This document shows positions 6,760 to 15,062 of a stretch of 64,000 nucleotides of DNA, in pieces. The stretch is from an uncultured Anaerobiospirillum sp. (GTDB lineage Bacteria > Pseudomonadota > Gammaproteobacteria > Enterobacterales > Succinivibrionaceae). Position 1 is the stretch's first letter. Every line of letters starts with the position of its first letter. A program made the translations under genes and the position numbers. A model generated the notes under the pieces. It searched no databases. It saw only the letters and a list, made by a program, of their open reading frames with translations, and was not told the origin of the DNA. Where the stretch lies: positions 1-64,000 of the forward strand of contig CALXNA010000001.1 of the NCBI GenBank assembly GCA_944389615.1, written 5' to 3'.

Positions 6760-9486
6760 ATGGGTAAGGCCAAGACAGTGCTCAAGGCGGTAGCGGAGGC
6801 GATGCCCCTGACGGGCGCCAAGGACATTAAGCTCAAGCGGCAGAACTTTAGCGTCAAGGGTATGTCCTGCGCGGCCTGTAAGGCGCGCATTGAGCGCGCG
6901 GTCATGAAGGTGCCAGGCGTCATCTCGGTCTCAGTGCAGCTGCTGCAAAACGCCATGACCGTGATCTTCGATGAGCGTAAGTGCTCAGCTGAGACCATCA
7001 TCGTGGCCGTTGAGCACGCAGGTTACGGCGCGCAGGCCGTCACCTCAACCCAGCAGCTGCAGCAGGCCGATGACAGCGAAGTGAGCACGCGCCATAAGAA
7101 GCTCTGGGGCTCGATTGTGGTAACGCTGCTCATCATGGTGCTCTCGATGGGCCCGATGGTCGGGCTCAACCTTGTGCCCATGGCCGACGCCAATGCCTAT
7201 GCGCAGTTGGGCCTGTGCCTTATGGTCATCGCCTTTAACTCCCATTACTTCTCGCAGGGCTTTAAGGCGCTTTTGCACTTAGGCCCCAATATGGACTCGC
7301 TGGTAGCAGTCGGGGCGGGCGCTTCCTTTTTAGCCAGCGCCGTGAGCGTGATGTTCATCGACCCCAGCGAAGACGCCGCCACCTTACATCACAACCACTA
7401 CCTCTACTTTGAGTCGGTCGCAACCATCCTGACCTTGGTGAGCGTCGGCAAGTTCTTTGAGTCCAAGGCCAAGCTCAAGGCCATCAATGCCATCTCCGCC
7501 CTCTACGACCTCGCCCCGCAAAGCGTGGTGGTACGCCGCCGTTCGGGCGCCTGCCCCACGGACTGTCAGGTCTCCGGTAAGGCCTCTGGTCATGTCTCCG
7601 GTAAGGCCGAAAGCAAAGCTGCTCGGGCCGAGGACTATGAGGAGGTCACCATTCCGCTCGAGCTGGTGCAGGTCGGCGATGAGGTGGTGCTACGCTCGGG
7701 CGATCGCGTTGGCGTCGACGGCGTGGTAATCGAGGGCAGTGGCTACTTCGATGAGAGCGCTTTGACCGGCGAGTCCGCCGAGGTCAAAAAGGAAGCGGGA
7801 GCTGCGGTCTTGAGCGCGACCTATTTGCGCCATGGCTATGTTGTGTTTAAAGTGCAGCGCGTGGGCCCGGATACGACCTTGGCGCAGATCATCGCCTTGG
7901 TCGACGATGCTAATAGCAAGAAGGCGCCGATTGCGCGCCTTGCCGATAAGGTCGCCTTTTACTTTGTCCCGGCGGTCATTGGAATTGCCATCCTGACCGG
8001 CGTCATTTGGCTCTTGGTTGGGGCGCCTGCAACCCAAGCGCTGACCTTCGCCGTCTCGGTCTTGGTGGTGTCCTGCCCGTGCGCCTTGGGCCTTGCGACG
8101 CCGACCGCCATTATGGTGGCGACGGGGCGGGCGGCGACGCTCGGTGTACTCTTTAAGAGCCCGGAGGCGCTTGAGAAGCTGGCGGCGGTCGATACCATGG
8201 TCTTAGATAAGACCGGTACCTTGACGGTGGGCAAGATGCAGCTCGTCGGGGCAAAGCTTCATGCCTCAGAGACCTATAGTGAGGCCCAGATTTTGGCCCT
8301 TGCTGCTGCGCTTGAAGCGCGCAGCGAGCACCCGATTGCCGCGGCCATCGTCAGCTACTGCCAAAGCAAGCTTGCGGATACCAAGCTTGCGGATAGTGAG
8401 CTGCCGCCTTTGGAGCATTTTGCTACCTTGCAAGGGCAAGGCGTGAGCGCCCAATATGCCGGTACCACCTTGTATCTGGGCAGTCAGGGCCTGCTTGAGC
8501 AGGTGCTGCCTCAGGTGACGGTGGATACCTCCACTGAGCGCTTTACCACGGTCTTCTTGTTTACGCAGGATACGCTCTTGGCGCAATTTGCCTTGGGCGA
8601 CGAGCTCAAGGCCGGTGCCACTGAGATGGTGGCCGCGCTCAAGGGCATGGGCATTACGCCGGTGCTGCTCTCAGGCGACACCAATGCTGTGGTCGCAGCG
8701 GTGGCGCAGGAGGCGGGCATTGCGGCGGCGCGCGGGGCGTGCTTGCCGCAGCATAAGAGTGAGTGTCTGCAGGCGCTGCGTGCGGACGGGGCGGTGGTGG
8801 CCATGATGGGCGATGGCATCAACGATGCCCCGGCCTTGGCGCAGGCCGATGTCGGCATCTCGCTCTCAGGCTCCACCGACATTGCCAAGTCCTGCGCTGA
8901 TATCGTGCTGATGCAAGATAAATTGGGGCGTCTGGTCGATGCGGTGATGCTGTCACGCCTGACCTTACGCAACATCAAAGAAAACCTGTTCTGGGCCTTC
9001 TGCTACAACGTCGTGTGCATCCCCTTGGCCGCAGGCGTGTTCTACGTCAGCTTGGGCCTTGAGCTCAACCCGATGATTGCCGCCTTGCTCATGAGCTTAA
9101 GCTCGCTGTGCGTGGTCAGCAATGCTTTGCGCCTGCGCGCACTGCGCTTGACTGCCCCGACGGGTAAGGAGTCTGAGAGCACGGAGCAGAGTCACAAGCT
9201 CAGCGCTCAGCTTGCAGCGTTGCAGTTTGCCCCCACGGCAGTGGTCACATCAGAGGAGAAAGTTGCTATGAAAAAGGAATTACAAGTTGCCGGTATGAGC
9301 TGCCAACACTGCGTACGCAGCGTCAAGAAGGCCTTAAGCCAACTTGAGGGCGTCGAGGACGTTGAAGTCACCTTAGAGACCGGTAAGGTCGTGGTCACCG
9401 GCAGTGAGGCCATGGCCTCCGACGAGGTCATGAAGGCGGCCATCGAAGAGGAAGGCTTTGAGCTCAAGGCGATTGCCGCGGTATAG
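6760..9486 (+). CDS. copA: Copper-exporting P1B-type ATPase with N- and C-terminal HMA domains
   Basis: An inner-membrane Cu(I) exporter of 908 residues. The N-terminal HMA domain carries GMSCAACKARIERA. The core has SCPCALGLATPTA, the actuator loop ALTGESAEV, DKTGTLTVGKM, the SEHPIA motif and GDGINDAPALAQADVG. The last helix has MSLSSLCVVSNALRL, as in Cu(I)-specific pumps. A 30-residue Ser/Gly/Lys-rich insertion lies before the actuator domain. After the last helix a roughly 45-residue linker leads to a second HMA domain (GMSCQHCVRSVKKAL), an unusual position. The start at 6760 is fixed by GAGGAGG six bases upstream. The 3' end also contains a possible internal copZ start at 9268. Confidence 0.92.
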   Translation: MGKAKTVLKAVAEAMPLTGAKDIKLKRQNFSVKGMSCAACKARIERAVMKVPGVISVSVQLLQNAMTVIFDERKCSAETIIVAVEHAGYGAQAVTSTQQLQQADDSEVSTRHKKLWGSIVVTLLIMVLSMGPMVGLNLVPMADANAYAQLGLCLMVIAFNSHYFSQGFKALLHLGPNMDSLVAVGAGASFLASAVSVMFIDPSEDAATLHHNHYLYFESVATILTLVSVGKFFESKAKLKAINAISALYDLAPQSVVVRRRSGACPTDCQVSGKASGHVSGKAESKAARAEDYEEVTIPLELVQVGDEVVLRSGDRVGVDGVVIEGSGYFDESALTGESAEVKKEAGAAVLSATYLRHGYVVFKVQRVGPDTTLAQIIALVDDANSKKAPIARLADKVAFYFVPAVIGIAILTGVIWLLVGAPATQALTFAVSVLVVSCPCALGLATPTAIMVATGRAATLGVLFKSPEALEKLAAVDTMVLDKTGTLTVGKMQLVGAKLHASETYSEAQILALAAALEARSEHPIAAAIVSYCQSKLADTKLADSELPPLEHFATLQGQGVSAQYAGTTLYLGSQGLLEQVLPQVTVDTSTERFTTVFLFTQDTLLAQFALGDELKAGATEMVAALKGMGITPVLLSGDTNAVVAAVAQEAGIAAARGACLPQHKSECLQALRADGAVVAMMGDGINDAPALAQADVGISLSGSTDIAKSCADIVLMQDKLGRLVDAVMLSRLTLRNIKENLFWAFCYNVVCIPLAAGVFYVSLGLELNPMIAALLMSLSSLCVVSNALRLRALRLTAPTGKESESTEQSHKLSAQLAALQFAPTAVVTSEEKVAMKKELQVAGMSCQHCVRSVKKALSQLEGVEDVEVTLETGKVVVTGSEAMASDEVMKAAIEEEGFELKAIAAV
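9268..9486 (+). CDS. copZ: Possible independently translated CopZ copper chaperone nested in copA
   Basis: An in-frame ATG at 9268 is preceded by AGAGGAG (9252-9258) nine bases upstream, and the first codons (ATGAAAAAGGAATTACAA) are A-rich, unlike the GC-rich surroundings. Translation from here gives a 72-residue protein that is exactly one CopZ-sized HMA domain with the Cu(I) motif GMSCQHC. E. coli makes a chaperone from copA by frameshifting at its 5' end; here the same outcome could come from internal initiation at the 3' end. Alternatively it is the scar of a copZ gene that fused to copA and kept its old ribosome site. Confidence 0.5.
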   Translation: MKKELQVAGMSCQHCVRSVKKALSQLEGVEDVEVTLETGKVVVTGSEAMASDEVMKAAIEEEGFELKAIAAV

Positions 9487-9504
9487 CTCCGCGGCAGAGC
9501 GCCC

Positions 9505-9527
9505 GCTAATAGCGGCTGCTAATAGCG
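9505..9527 (+). repeat. Duplicated GCTAATAGCG after copA
   Basis: Two 10-bp copies (9505-9514, 9518-9527), each with TAA and TAG, lie just beyond the copA stop in the short gap before the convergent MATE gene. Confidence 0.5.
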
Positions 9528-9541
9528 CCTGCGGCGCGCCC

Positions 9542-10978
9542 TTAGTCGAGGGTCTTGACCCAATTGCCCCACTTGAGGCGGATGAGGAAAAAGCAGCCGC
9601 GCAAGCACAGCTCGATGCACATGGCCGTCCAGACACCGGCTAAGCCGTAGTGCTGGGCGAGGACATAGGCAAGGCCCAAACGGATGAGCCACATTGAGCC
9701 CAAGTTGATGAGGCTTGGGATCAAGGTGTCACCGGCGCCGACGCAGATGCCGTAGCCGACGATGGCTACGGCAAAGAGCGGCTCGGCAAAGGCTTCGATG
9801 CGCAGGGCTTGCACGGCCAAAGCCTGTACCTCAAGGCTTGGGCTCATCAAGGACATGACCCACGGCGAGAACACGTACATCAAAAAGCCCATGAAGGCCA
9901 TAATGCTGGCGCCTAAGCACAGCGTGATCACGGCAAAGCGCCGCGTCAGGTCAAAGCGCCGCGCGCCGATCGATTGGCCCACCAAGGTGGTGGCGGCATC
10001 GCCGATGCCAAAGCCCGGCATATAGCACAGCGACTCGATGGTGATGGCAAAGGAGTGCGCAGCAATTGACATATTGCCCAAGGGCGCCACAATCATGGTG
10101 GAGACGATCTGCGCGGAGCTGATCATGACCTGCTGGCCCGTGATCGGCAGGGAGATGCGCAGGGCGCGCCGTACCACCTGCCACGTCGGGATAAAGGCGC
10201 TCAGCGTGAGCTGATCTAAGGTTAGCGCCAAAGAGCGCGACTTAAAGCAGAGGCAATAGGTCATGATGCAGCCGGTGACGGCCGCCGCGGCAGCTGTGCC
10301 TAAGGCTGCGCCCGTGACGCCAAGACCTGCGCCGACTACGTCGATGGTGCCGAGGAGTGGGTAGGTGACGGTGCGGCTCGGGAAGATCAAGAAGTAGTTG
10401 AAGACGACGTCTAGGAGGCACATCAAGACGTTTAAGAGCGAGGGCAGGAGCATATTACCTGAGCAGCGCAGCATCGCCGCGGACAGGTAGTTAAACATGA
10501 AGAAGGGCAGCCCGGCCATGAAAACCATGAAGTAGTGACTGGCGTCCGTGGCAATCACGTCCACCTCAGCGCCGCCGAGCCAATAAGGCAAGAGCGGGCT
10601 AATGGTGCAGCCGACTACCGCCACTAAGAGGGCAAAGCTCAGCATCACGACATAGGCTTGGCGCAGTACCATGCGGGCGCTGACTTCGTCGCGTGCGCCT
10701 AAGAGGTGCGCCACCTGCACCGAGTAGCCGGAGACGGAGCTGAGGCAAATGCCGGTGAAGAGCCAGAGCGGCGCCATCATCAGGCCAATTGAGGCCGAGG
10801 CCAATGCACCTAAACTGCCCACCATCGCCGCGTCGATGTACTGCATGCAAATTGAGGACAGCTGCGCCATAATGGCGGGCGTACTCAGGCTCATGGTCAA
10901 GGTGATTTGCTCTTTGAGCGACATCTCACGATTGACCTTTTCGCTAAGCGACTCTTTGACAGAGCGGGAGTGAACCAT
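9542..10978 (-). CDS. MATE family multidrug/metabolite exporter
   Basis: A polytopic inner-membrane protein of 478 residues with about twelve hydrophobic segments in two homologous halves, as in MATE (NorM/DinF) transporters that expel cationic compounds using Na+ or H+. Family-type segments are PAIMAQLSSICMQYIDAAMV near the N-terminus and SLPITGQQVMISSAQIVSTM at the start of the second half. The start at 10978 has AGGAAG five bases upstream. It converges on copA and diverges from nifU. The substrate cannot be predicted. Confidence 0.88.
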   Translation of the reverse strand: MVHSRSVKESLSEKVNREMSLKEQITLTMSLSTPAIMAQLSSICMQYIDAAMVGSLGALASASIGLMMAPLWLFTGICLSSVSGYSVQVAHLLGARDEVSARMVLRQAYVVMLSFALLVAVVGCTISPLLPYWLGGAEVDVIATDASHYFMVFMAGLPFFMFNYLSAAMLRCSGNMLLPSLLNVLMCLLDVVFNYFLIFPSRTVTYPLLGTIDVVGAGLGVTGAALGTAAAAAVTGCIMTYCLCFKSRSLALTLDQLTLSAFIPTWQVVRRALRISLPITGQQVMISSAQIVSTMIVAPLGNMSIAAHSFAITIESLCYMPGFGIGDAATTLVGQSIGARRFDLTRRFAVITLCLGASIMAFMGFLMYVFSPWVMSLMSPSLEVQALAVQALRIEAFAEPLFAVAIVGYGICVGAGDTLIPSLINLGSMWLIRLGLAYVLAQHYGLAGVWTAMCIELCLRGCFFLIRLKWGNWVKTLD

Positions 10979-11321
10979 AGGACTTCCTTAACCTGTGATG
11001 TTGCCGCGGCCAAGGCGGCGGCAGCAGCAGCCTGCGGCAGCAGCCGTGCTGCGCCCCTGCCGGGGCGCTGGGCCTCGCAGCGGCTTGGCCCCAGTCGGGG
11101 TGCACCGATTATACGGCTTTCCTGCGTTTTTGGGGCAGGGGCCGGGGGCGCGGAGCTGGTATGGTAGCTCTTCGGCTCAAATAAGCCGTTTTGGCGCGGT
11201 GTGCGGCGCGAAGTTTTGCAAATTGTTTGCAGCGCTAGTGTTGCCTGATGCTAACTGGGCTACAATTGGAGCCCGGTTTAGTTTTGATTGCCACCAACAG
11301 TGACTCTGACGAGGCTTTTCT
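10979..11321. other. Intergenic region between divergent MATE gene and nifU
   Basis: 343 bp, GC-rich at its left and A+T-richer toward nifU. TACAAT at 11261-11266 could be a -10 for nifU, with TTGCCT at 11241-11246, but the 14-bp spacing is short. I see no gene, RNA or clear operator. Confidence 0.5.
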
Positions 11322-12251
11322 ATGTGGGATTACACGGACAAAGTAAAAGACCATTTCCTCCATCCACGCAATGCACGCGTCATTGAAGACGCTAATGCTG
11401 TTGGTGATGTAGGCTCCATCATCTGCGGTGATGCCCTGCGCTTGATGCTGAAGATCAACCCAACTACCGACATCATCGAAGATGCTGCCTTCCAAACCTA
11501 CGGCTGCGGTAGCGCTATCGCCTCGTCCTCGGCCTTAACCGAGATGCTCAAGGGCAAGAGTCTTGCGGAGGCCGAGAAGATTACCAACCAAGAGATCGCT
11601 GACTATTTAGGCGGCCTGCCTCCTGAGAAGATGCACTGCTCGGTCATGGGCCGTGAGGCCTTAGACGCAGCCATTGCCAACTACCATGGCCAGAGCTATG
11701 AGAACAGCCACGATGATGGCGAGATCGTCTGCCACTGCTTTGGCGTCGGCGTCAACAAGATCAAGAAGGTGGTCTGGGAAAATCATTTGACCACGGTCGA
11801 GGAAGTCACCAACTACACCAAGGCCGGTGGTGGCTGCCAGTCGTGCCATATGCGCATCGAGGAGATCATCGATGAGGTTTGGGTCGACTTAGAGCGCTGC
11901 GGCGTACCACGCCCGGGCTTTGCCCCAACCCCAATCCAAGGCATCAAGATCGCCACGACCACGGAGCCTGCCGCGAGCGCCGCCGCGGCAAGCGTCGGCT
12001 CGACCTTGGATAGCACCACTGAGCACAGCAAGTACTTTGTCCCGGTTAACGCCGTGATCAAGGAGTTAAACGCGGGCTTTGCCGACGGCTCGAAGATTGA
12101 GCTGGCGCAGATTGCTGACAAGGAGATCAAACTGAAGTTCTCAGGCAGCATTGCCGCAGGCATGATGCACGACATGACCTTGAACTTCTTCACCACCAAG
12201 TTAGGTGAAGCCTTAGGGGCTGAGGCCAAGGATTTAACCATTAGCGCTTAG
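11322..12251 (+). CDS. nifU: NifU-type Fe-S cluster scaffold with degenerate C-terminal domain
   Basis: A modular scaffold of 309 residues. The N-terminal IscU-like domain has its cysteines in SIICGDALRL, TYGCGSAIASSS and KMHCSVMGREAL. The central [2Fe-2S] ferredoxin-like domain has VCHCFGVG and GGGCQSCHMRIEEII. The C-terminal domain aligns without gaps to the NifU/Nfu domain (SGSIAAGMMHDMTLNFF), but both cysteines of its CxxC cluster site are replaced, by Ile277 and Gly280. The C-terminal domain should therefore not hold a [4Fe-4S] cluster. A GAGG site precedes the ATG. It is nine bases from nifS, forming a NIF-type operon for general Fe-S assembly; no nitrogenase genes are nearby. Confidence 0.9.
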   Translation: MWDYTDKVKDHFLHPRNARVIEDANAVGDVGSIICGDALRLMLKINPTTDIIEDAAFQTYGCGSAIASSSALTEMLKGKSLAEAEKITNQEIADYLGGLPPEKMHCSVMGREALDAAIANYHGQSYENSHDDGEIVCHCFGVGVNKIKKVVWENHLTTVEEVTNYTKAGGGCQSCHMRIEEIIDEVWVDLERCGVPRPGFAPTPIQGIKIATTTEPAASAAAASVGSTLDSTTEHSKYFVPVNAVIKELNAGFADGSKIELAQIADKEIKLKFSGSIAAGMMHDMTLNFFTTKLGEALGAEAKDLTISA

Positions 12252-12260
12252 AGGCAGATC

Positions 12261-13508
12261 ATGGATACCAACAACTTAGGTGCAGGCAGCGGCATTTACC
12301 TTGATAACAATGCCACCACGATGATCGACCCGAAGGTGGTCGAGGCCATGATGCCGTACTTTACCACGTACTATGGTAATGCCTCGTCGCAACACGGCTT
12401 TGGTGTGCCGGTGGAGAAGGCCATTGCCCGCGCCCGCGAGCAGGTCGCCGACTTAATCGGCGCTCAGTACCCCGATGAGATCATCTTCACCTCGTGCGCG
12501 ACCGAGTCGGACAATACCGCCTTATGGACGTCCTTGTGGACGCAAAAGAACAAGGACGAGATCGTCACTTCGCGCCTTGAGCACCCGGCCATCATCGACA
12601 CCTGCTCGTTCTTAGAAGCGCGCAACGTCAAGATCAAGTATCTGCACGCCGACAGCAAGGGCGACCTCAATGCCGATGAGTTCAAGAGCCTCTTAAGCGA
12701 CCGCACCGCCTTAGCTTCGATTATGTGGGCTAACAACGAGACCGGCAATATCTATGATGTGCCGGGCCTCTCCGAGATTGCCGCCGAGAAGGGCGTCTTA
12801 TTCCACTCCGATGCCGTGCAGGCCGTGGGCAAGATCCCAGTGGACGTCAAGTCGACCCAAGTGCGTATGCTCTCCTTCTCGGGCCATAAGCTCCATGCCC
12901 CTAAGGGCATCGGTGTGCTCTATGTGCGCCGCGGCACCCGCTTCTTGCCATATCTCCACGGTGGCCACCAAGAGCGTGGTCGGCGCGCCGGTACTGAGAA
13001 TGTCCCATATATCGTGGGCTTAGGCATGGCCTGTGAGCTGGCCAAGTCGCACTTAGAGGAGCTCAACACCCGGGTTAAGGCCTTACGCGACAAGCTCCAA
13101 GAAGGCATCGTCAAGACCATCCCAGAGGTCATCGTCATGGGTGACCAAGGTCAGCGCACGCCGAATACCTTAAATGTCGGCTTCAAGTTCGTCGAAGGCG
13201 AGGCGATCTTACTCATGTTAAATGAGTATGGTATTGCCGCTTCGTCCGGCTCAGCTTGCTCCTCGGAGAGCCTTGAGCCATCGCATGTGATGCAGGCCAT
13301 GGGCATTCCGTTCAGCGCCGCCCACGGCACGATCCGCTTCTCGCTGTCGCGCTTTACCACCGAGGCCGAGATCGACAAGACCTTAGAGGTACTGCCGGGC
13401 ATCATCGAGCAGCTGCGCAAGCTCTCGCCATACTGGAACGAGAACAAGCCGAAGCTCAAGAACGTCGACCACGTCTTCGATCCAGACTCGCAGGAGTGCC
13501 GCGCCTAA
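12261..13508 (+). CDS. nifS: NifS-type cysteine desulfurase
   Basis: A PLP enzyme of 415 residues that takes sulfur from cysteine and passes it to NifU. Visible are the N-terminal YLDNNATTMIDP, the PLP-lysine motif SFSGHKLHAPKGIG and the catalytic cysteine loop SSGSACSSESLEPSHV, close to the group I NifS/IscS pattern, and the C-terminal IRFSLSRFTTE. GAGG precedes the ATG, and the gene follows nifU by nine bases. The 3' flank carries stop-containing 14-bp repeats. Confidence 0.93.
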   Translation: MDTNNLGAGSGIYLDNNATTMIDPKVVEAMMPYFTTYYGNASSQHGFGVPVEKAIARAREQVADLIGAQYPDEIIFTSCATESDNTALWTSLWTQKNKDEIVTSRLEHPAIIDTCSFLEARNVKIKYLHADSKGDLNADEFKSLLSDRTALASIMWANNETGNIYDVPGLSEIAAEKGVLFHSDAVQAVGKIPVDVKSTQVRMLSFSGHKLHAPKGIGVLYVRRGTRFLPYLHGGHQERGRRAGTENVPYIVGLGMACELAKSHLEELNTRVKALRDKLQEGIVKTIPEVIVMGDQGQRTPNTLNVGFKFVEGEAILLMLNEYGIAASSGSACSSESLEPSHVMQAMGIPFSAAHGTIRFSLSRFTTEAEIDKTLEVLPGIIEQLRKLSPYWNENKPKLKNVDHVFDPDSQECRA

Positions 13509-13587
13509 CGGCTAGCGCCTGACGGCACCGCACTCTGGGCGCGCAGCGTCAGCTCGCGCGTGCCTGACGGCCAGCGCCTGACGGCGC
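13501..13587 (+). repeat. 14-bp stop-containing repeats after nifS
   Basis: Four near-identical 14-mers of the form GCGCCTRACGGCNN at 13501-13514, 13515-13528, 13560-13573 and 13574-13587. The first contains the nifS stop codon, and the others reiterate TGA after the same CC context. Confidence 0.7.
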
Positions 13588-13720
13588 CGCGCGCCCAGCC
13601 CGCCCCTAGATGCAGCTGGGGCGGGCCGCGGCCACCGCGTGTAAACGTTTGCGCCCAATTAGGGCAAAGCCGAACAATTCACGCTCAACGCTTTTGCTTT
13701 GACGCCAAATCGTCGACAAT

Positions 13721-13807
13721 AGGGGCATAAGCATGTGAGCGCTAGGATGTGCCAAGCACATCTTGGCTTCTAAGCTCTATTCCAAGTCATTGGGATAGGG
13801 CTTTTTT
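13721..13807 (+). ncRNA. Candidate leader/attenuator or small RNA upstream of the hisC-like gene
   Basis: A stretch of about 85 bases with alternative hairpins sharing sequence: GATGTG/CACATC (13746-13762) and GCCAAG/CTTGGC (13751-13767). These are followed by a strong intrinsic terminator. It could be an attenuation leader for the downstream genes, a free-standing sRNA, or simply the distal terminator of nifUS. The upstream promoter is not convincing (a TTGACG at 13699 lacks a well-spaced -10). Confidence 0.35.
13774..13807 (+). terminator. Rho-independent terminator upstream of the hisC-like gene
   Basis: A 10-bp stem GCTCTATTCC / GGGATAGGGC with two G-U pairs, an 8-base loop and six T. 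It ends transcription from nifUS or from a short leader RNA. Confidence 0.8.
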
Positions 13808-13818
13808 CATGGCACAAT
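13790..13818 (+). promoter_or_regulatory. Possible promoter for the hisC-like/aroA operon
   Basis: TTGGGA (13790-13795), 17-bp spacer and CACAAT (13813-13818) overlap the terminator's right arm. Each box matches four of six consensus bases. Confidence 0.35.
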
Positions 13819-13820
13819 AG

Positions 13821-13850
13821 GCCAAAGTGCCAAAGTGCCAAAGTGCCAAG
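13821..13850 (+). repeat. 8-bp tandem repeat in the 5' leader
   Basis: The unit GCCAAAGT is repeated three times plus a partial copy, between the candidate promoter and the ribosome site of the gene at 13908. Copy number could vary by slippage and alter leader length. Confidence 0.75.
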
Positions 13851-13907
13851 GGGCGAGGCGGGCCCAGAAGGCGAAGTTTAGGGCAGGGCCTAATGGAGGG
13901 AGGCGGC

Positions 13908-15047
13908 ATGGTTGATTTCACCGCGTTGACCAATGGCGGTATTGCGCAGCTCTTGCCCTATCGCATGGGCAAGCCGGTGGAGTTGGTGCAAGCGCAGCTC
14001 AAGGCGCCGCAACTGCTGCGTCTCAACGCGGGGGAAAGCCCCTATGGGGTGAGCCGCAAGGTGCGCGAAGTGCTCGCACGCTATGAGCCCAATCTGGCCC
14101 TCTACCCTGACAGCGGCTGCTATTTCCTCAAAGAGACGCTTCAGCATCTGCTCGGCTATAAGGTCAACCACATTACGGTGGGGGCGGACAATGGCGAGCT
14201 CATTGCCTTGCTGTGCCGGGCCTTTTTAAACCCGCAGGTCAATGTCATCATCCCGCAGCTCTCCTCAATTGCGCTCGATCGCGCCGCGACCTTGGTGGGG
14301 GCTCCGATCGTCCCGACCAGCATCATGGATGATTGGACGCCGGACTTCGATGCGATCTTAGATGCGGTCAATGAGCGCACTCGCATGATCATGCTGGCCA
14401 ATCCCTCCAATCCGATCGGCGCCTTTGCCTTGAAGTCGCAGGTGACCGACTTCTTAAGCCAAGTGCCCGAGGACGTGATCGTGGTGATCGATGAGGAGCT
14501 TATCGACTACCAAGGCGCAGCCTACGAGGACTTCTACTCCTTACTGAGCCTGTACCCCAACCTCGTCTTGCTGCGCTCCTTTTCCCATGCCTATGGGCTT
14601 GCGAGCCTGCGCATTGGCTATATGCTCAGTAACGAAGACATCTGTGGCATCTGCAATGTGCTGCGCGAGCCCTACAATGTCTCGGGCCTTGCACAGGAGT
14701 GCGCCATTGCGGCCTTGCAGGACAAGACCTTTATCACCCATGTGGTGCAGCAAACCGGAGTGCAGCGGCGCCGCTTCCGCGACTTTTGCGCGCGCTATGG
14801 CTTTGCTATGATTGACACCAACACCTGCTCGGTCACGATTGATTTTGGCGCCAACGCCGAGCGCTACTACCAAGAGCTGATGCGCCATGGGGTGTTTACG
14901 CGGCCTTTGAGCTATCTTGGCCTCAACAGCCTCATCAACATCACCTTGGCCCCGGCTGCGGCCAACACCGTGGTGCTCAAGATTTTAGAGAAGATGGCCC
15001 TGTCGGACGCCTACGTCTTAAGCCGCGTGGCGGGCATGGGCAACTAA
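13908..15047 (+). CDS. HisC-like fold-type I aminotransferase homologue lacking the PLP lysine
   Basis: A 380-residue protein aligning along its length with histidinol-phosphate/aromatic aminotransferases: LNAGESPYG at the N-terminus, YPDSGCYFLKE, GADNGELIALL, LANPSNPIGAFAL and the motif around the PLP lysine. That last motif reads RSFSHAYGLASLRIGY, so the Schiff-base lysine is His227 (codon CAT, 14586-14588). The preceding strand reads VIDEELIDY where the family usually has DEAY, so the PLP-contacting Tyr is also lost (Leu198). Transamination is therefore unlikely. Its strong GGAGGGAGG site and coupling to aroA argue that it is expressed. It may be a non-catalytic or repurposed member. The start was chosen by that ribosome site. 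Confidence 0.8.
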   Translation: MVDFTALTNGGIAQLLPYRMGKPVELVQAQLKAPQLLRLNAGESPYGVSRKVREVLARYEPNLALYPDSGCYFLKETLQHLLGYKVNHITVGADNGELIALLCRAFLNPQVNVIIPQLSSIALDRAATLVGAPIVPTSIMDDWTPDFDAILDAVNERTRMIMLANPSNPIGAFALKSQVTDFLSQVPEDVIVVIDEELIDYQGAAYEDFYSLLSLYPNLVLLRSFSHAYGLASLRIGYMLSNEDICGICNVLREPYNVSGLAQECAIAALQDKTFITHVVQQTGVQRRRFRDFCARYGFAMIDTNTCSVTIDFGANAERYYQELMRHGVFTRPLSYLGLNSLINITLAPAAANTVVLKILEKMALSDAYVLSRVAGMGN

Positions 15048-15062
15048 AGACAAGAGGTTTTC

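Noticed and set aside
11241..11266. Sigma-70 promoter TTGCCT/TACAAT for nifU
   Set aside because: The spacer is only 14 bp, so it is mentioned only as a possible -10.
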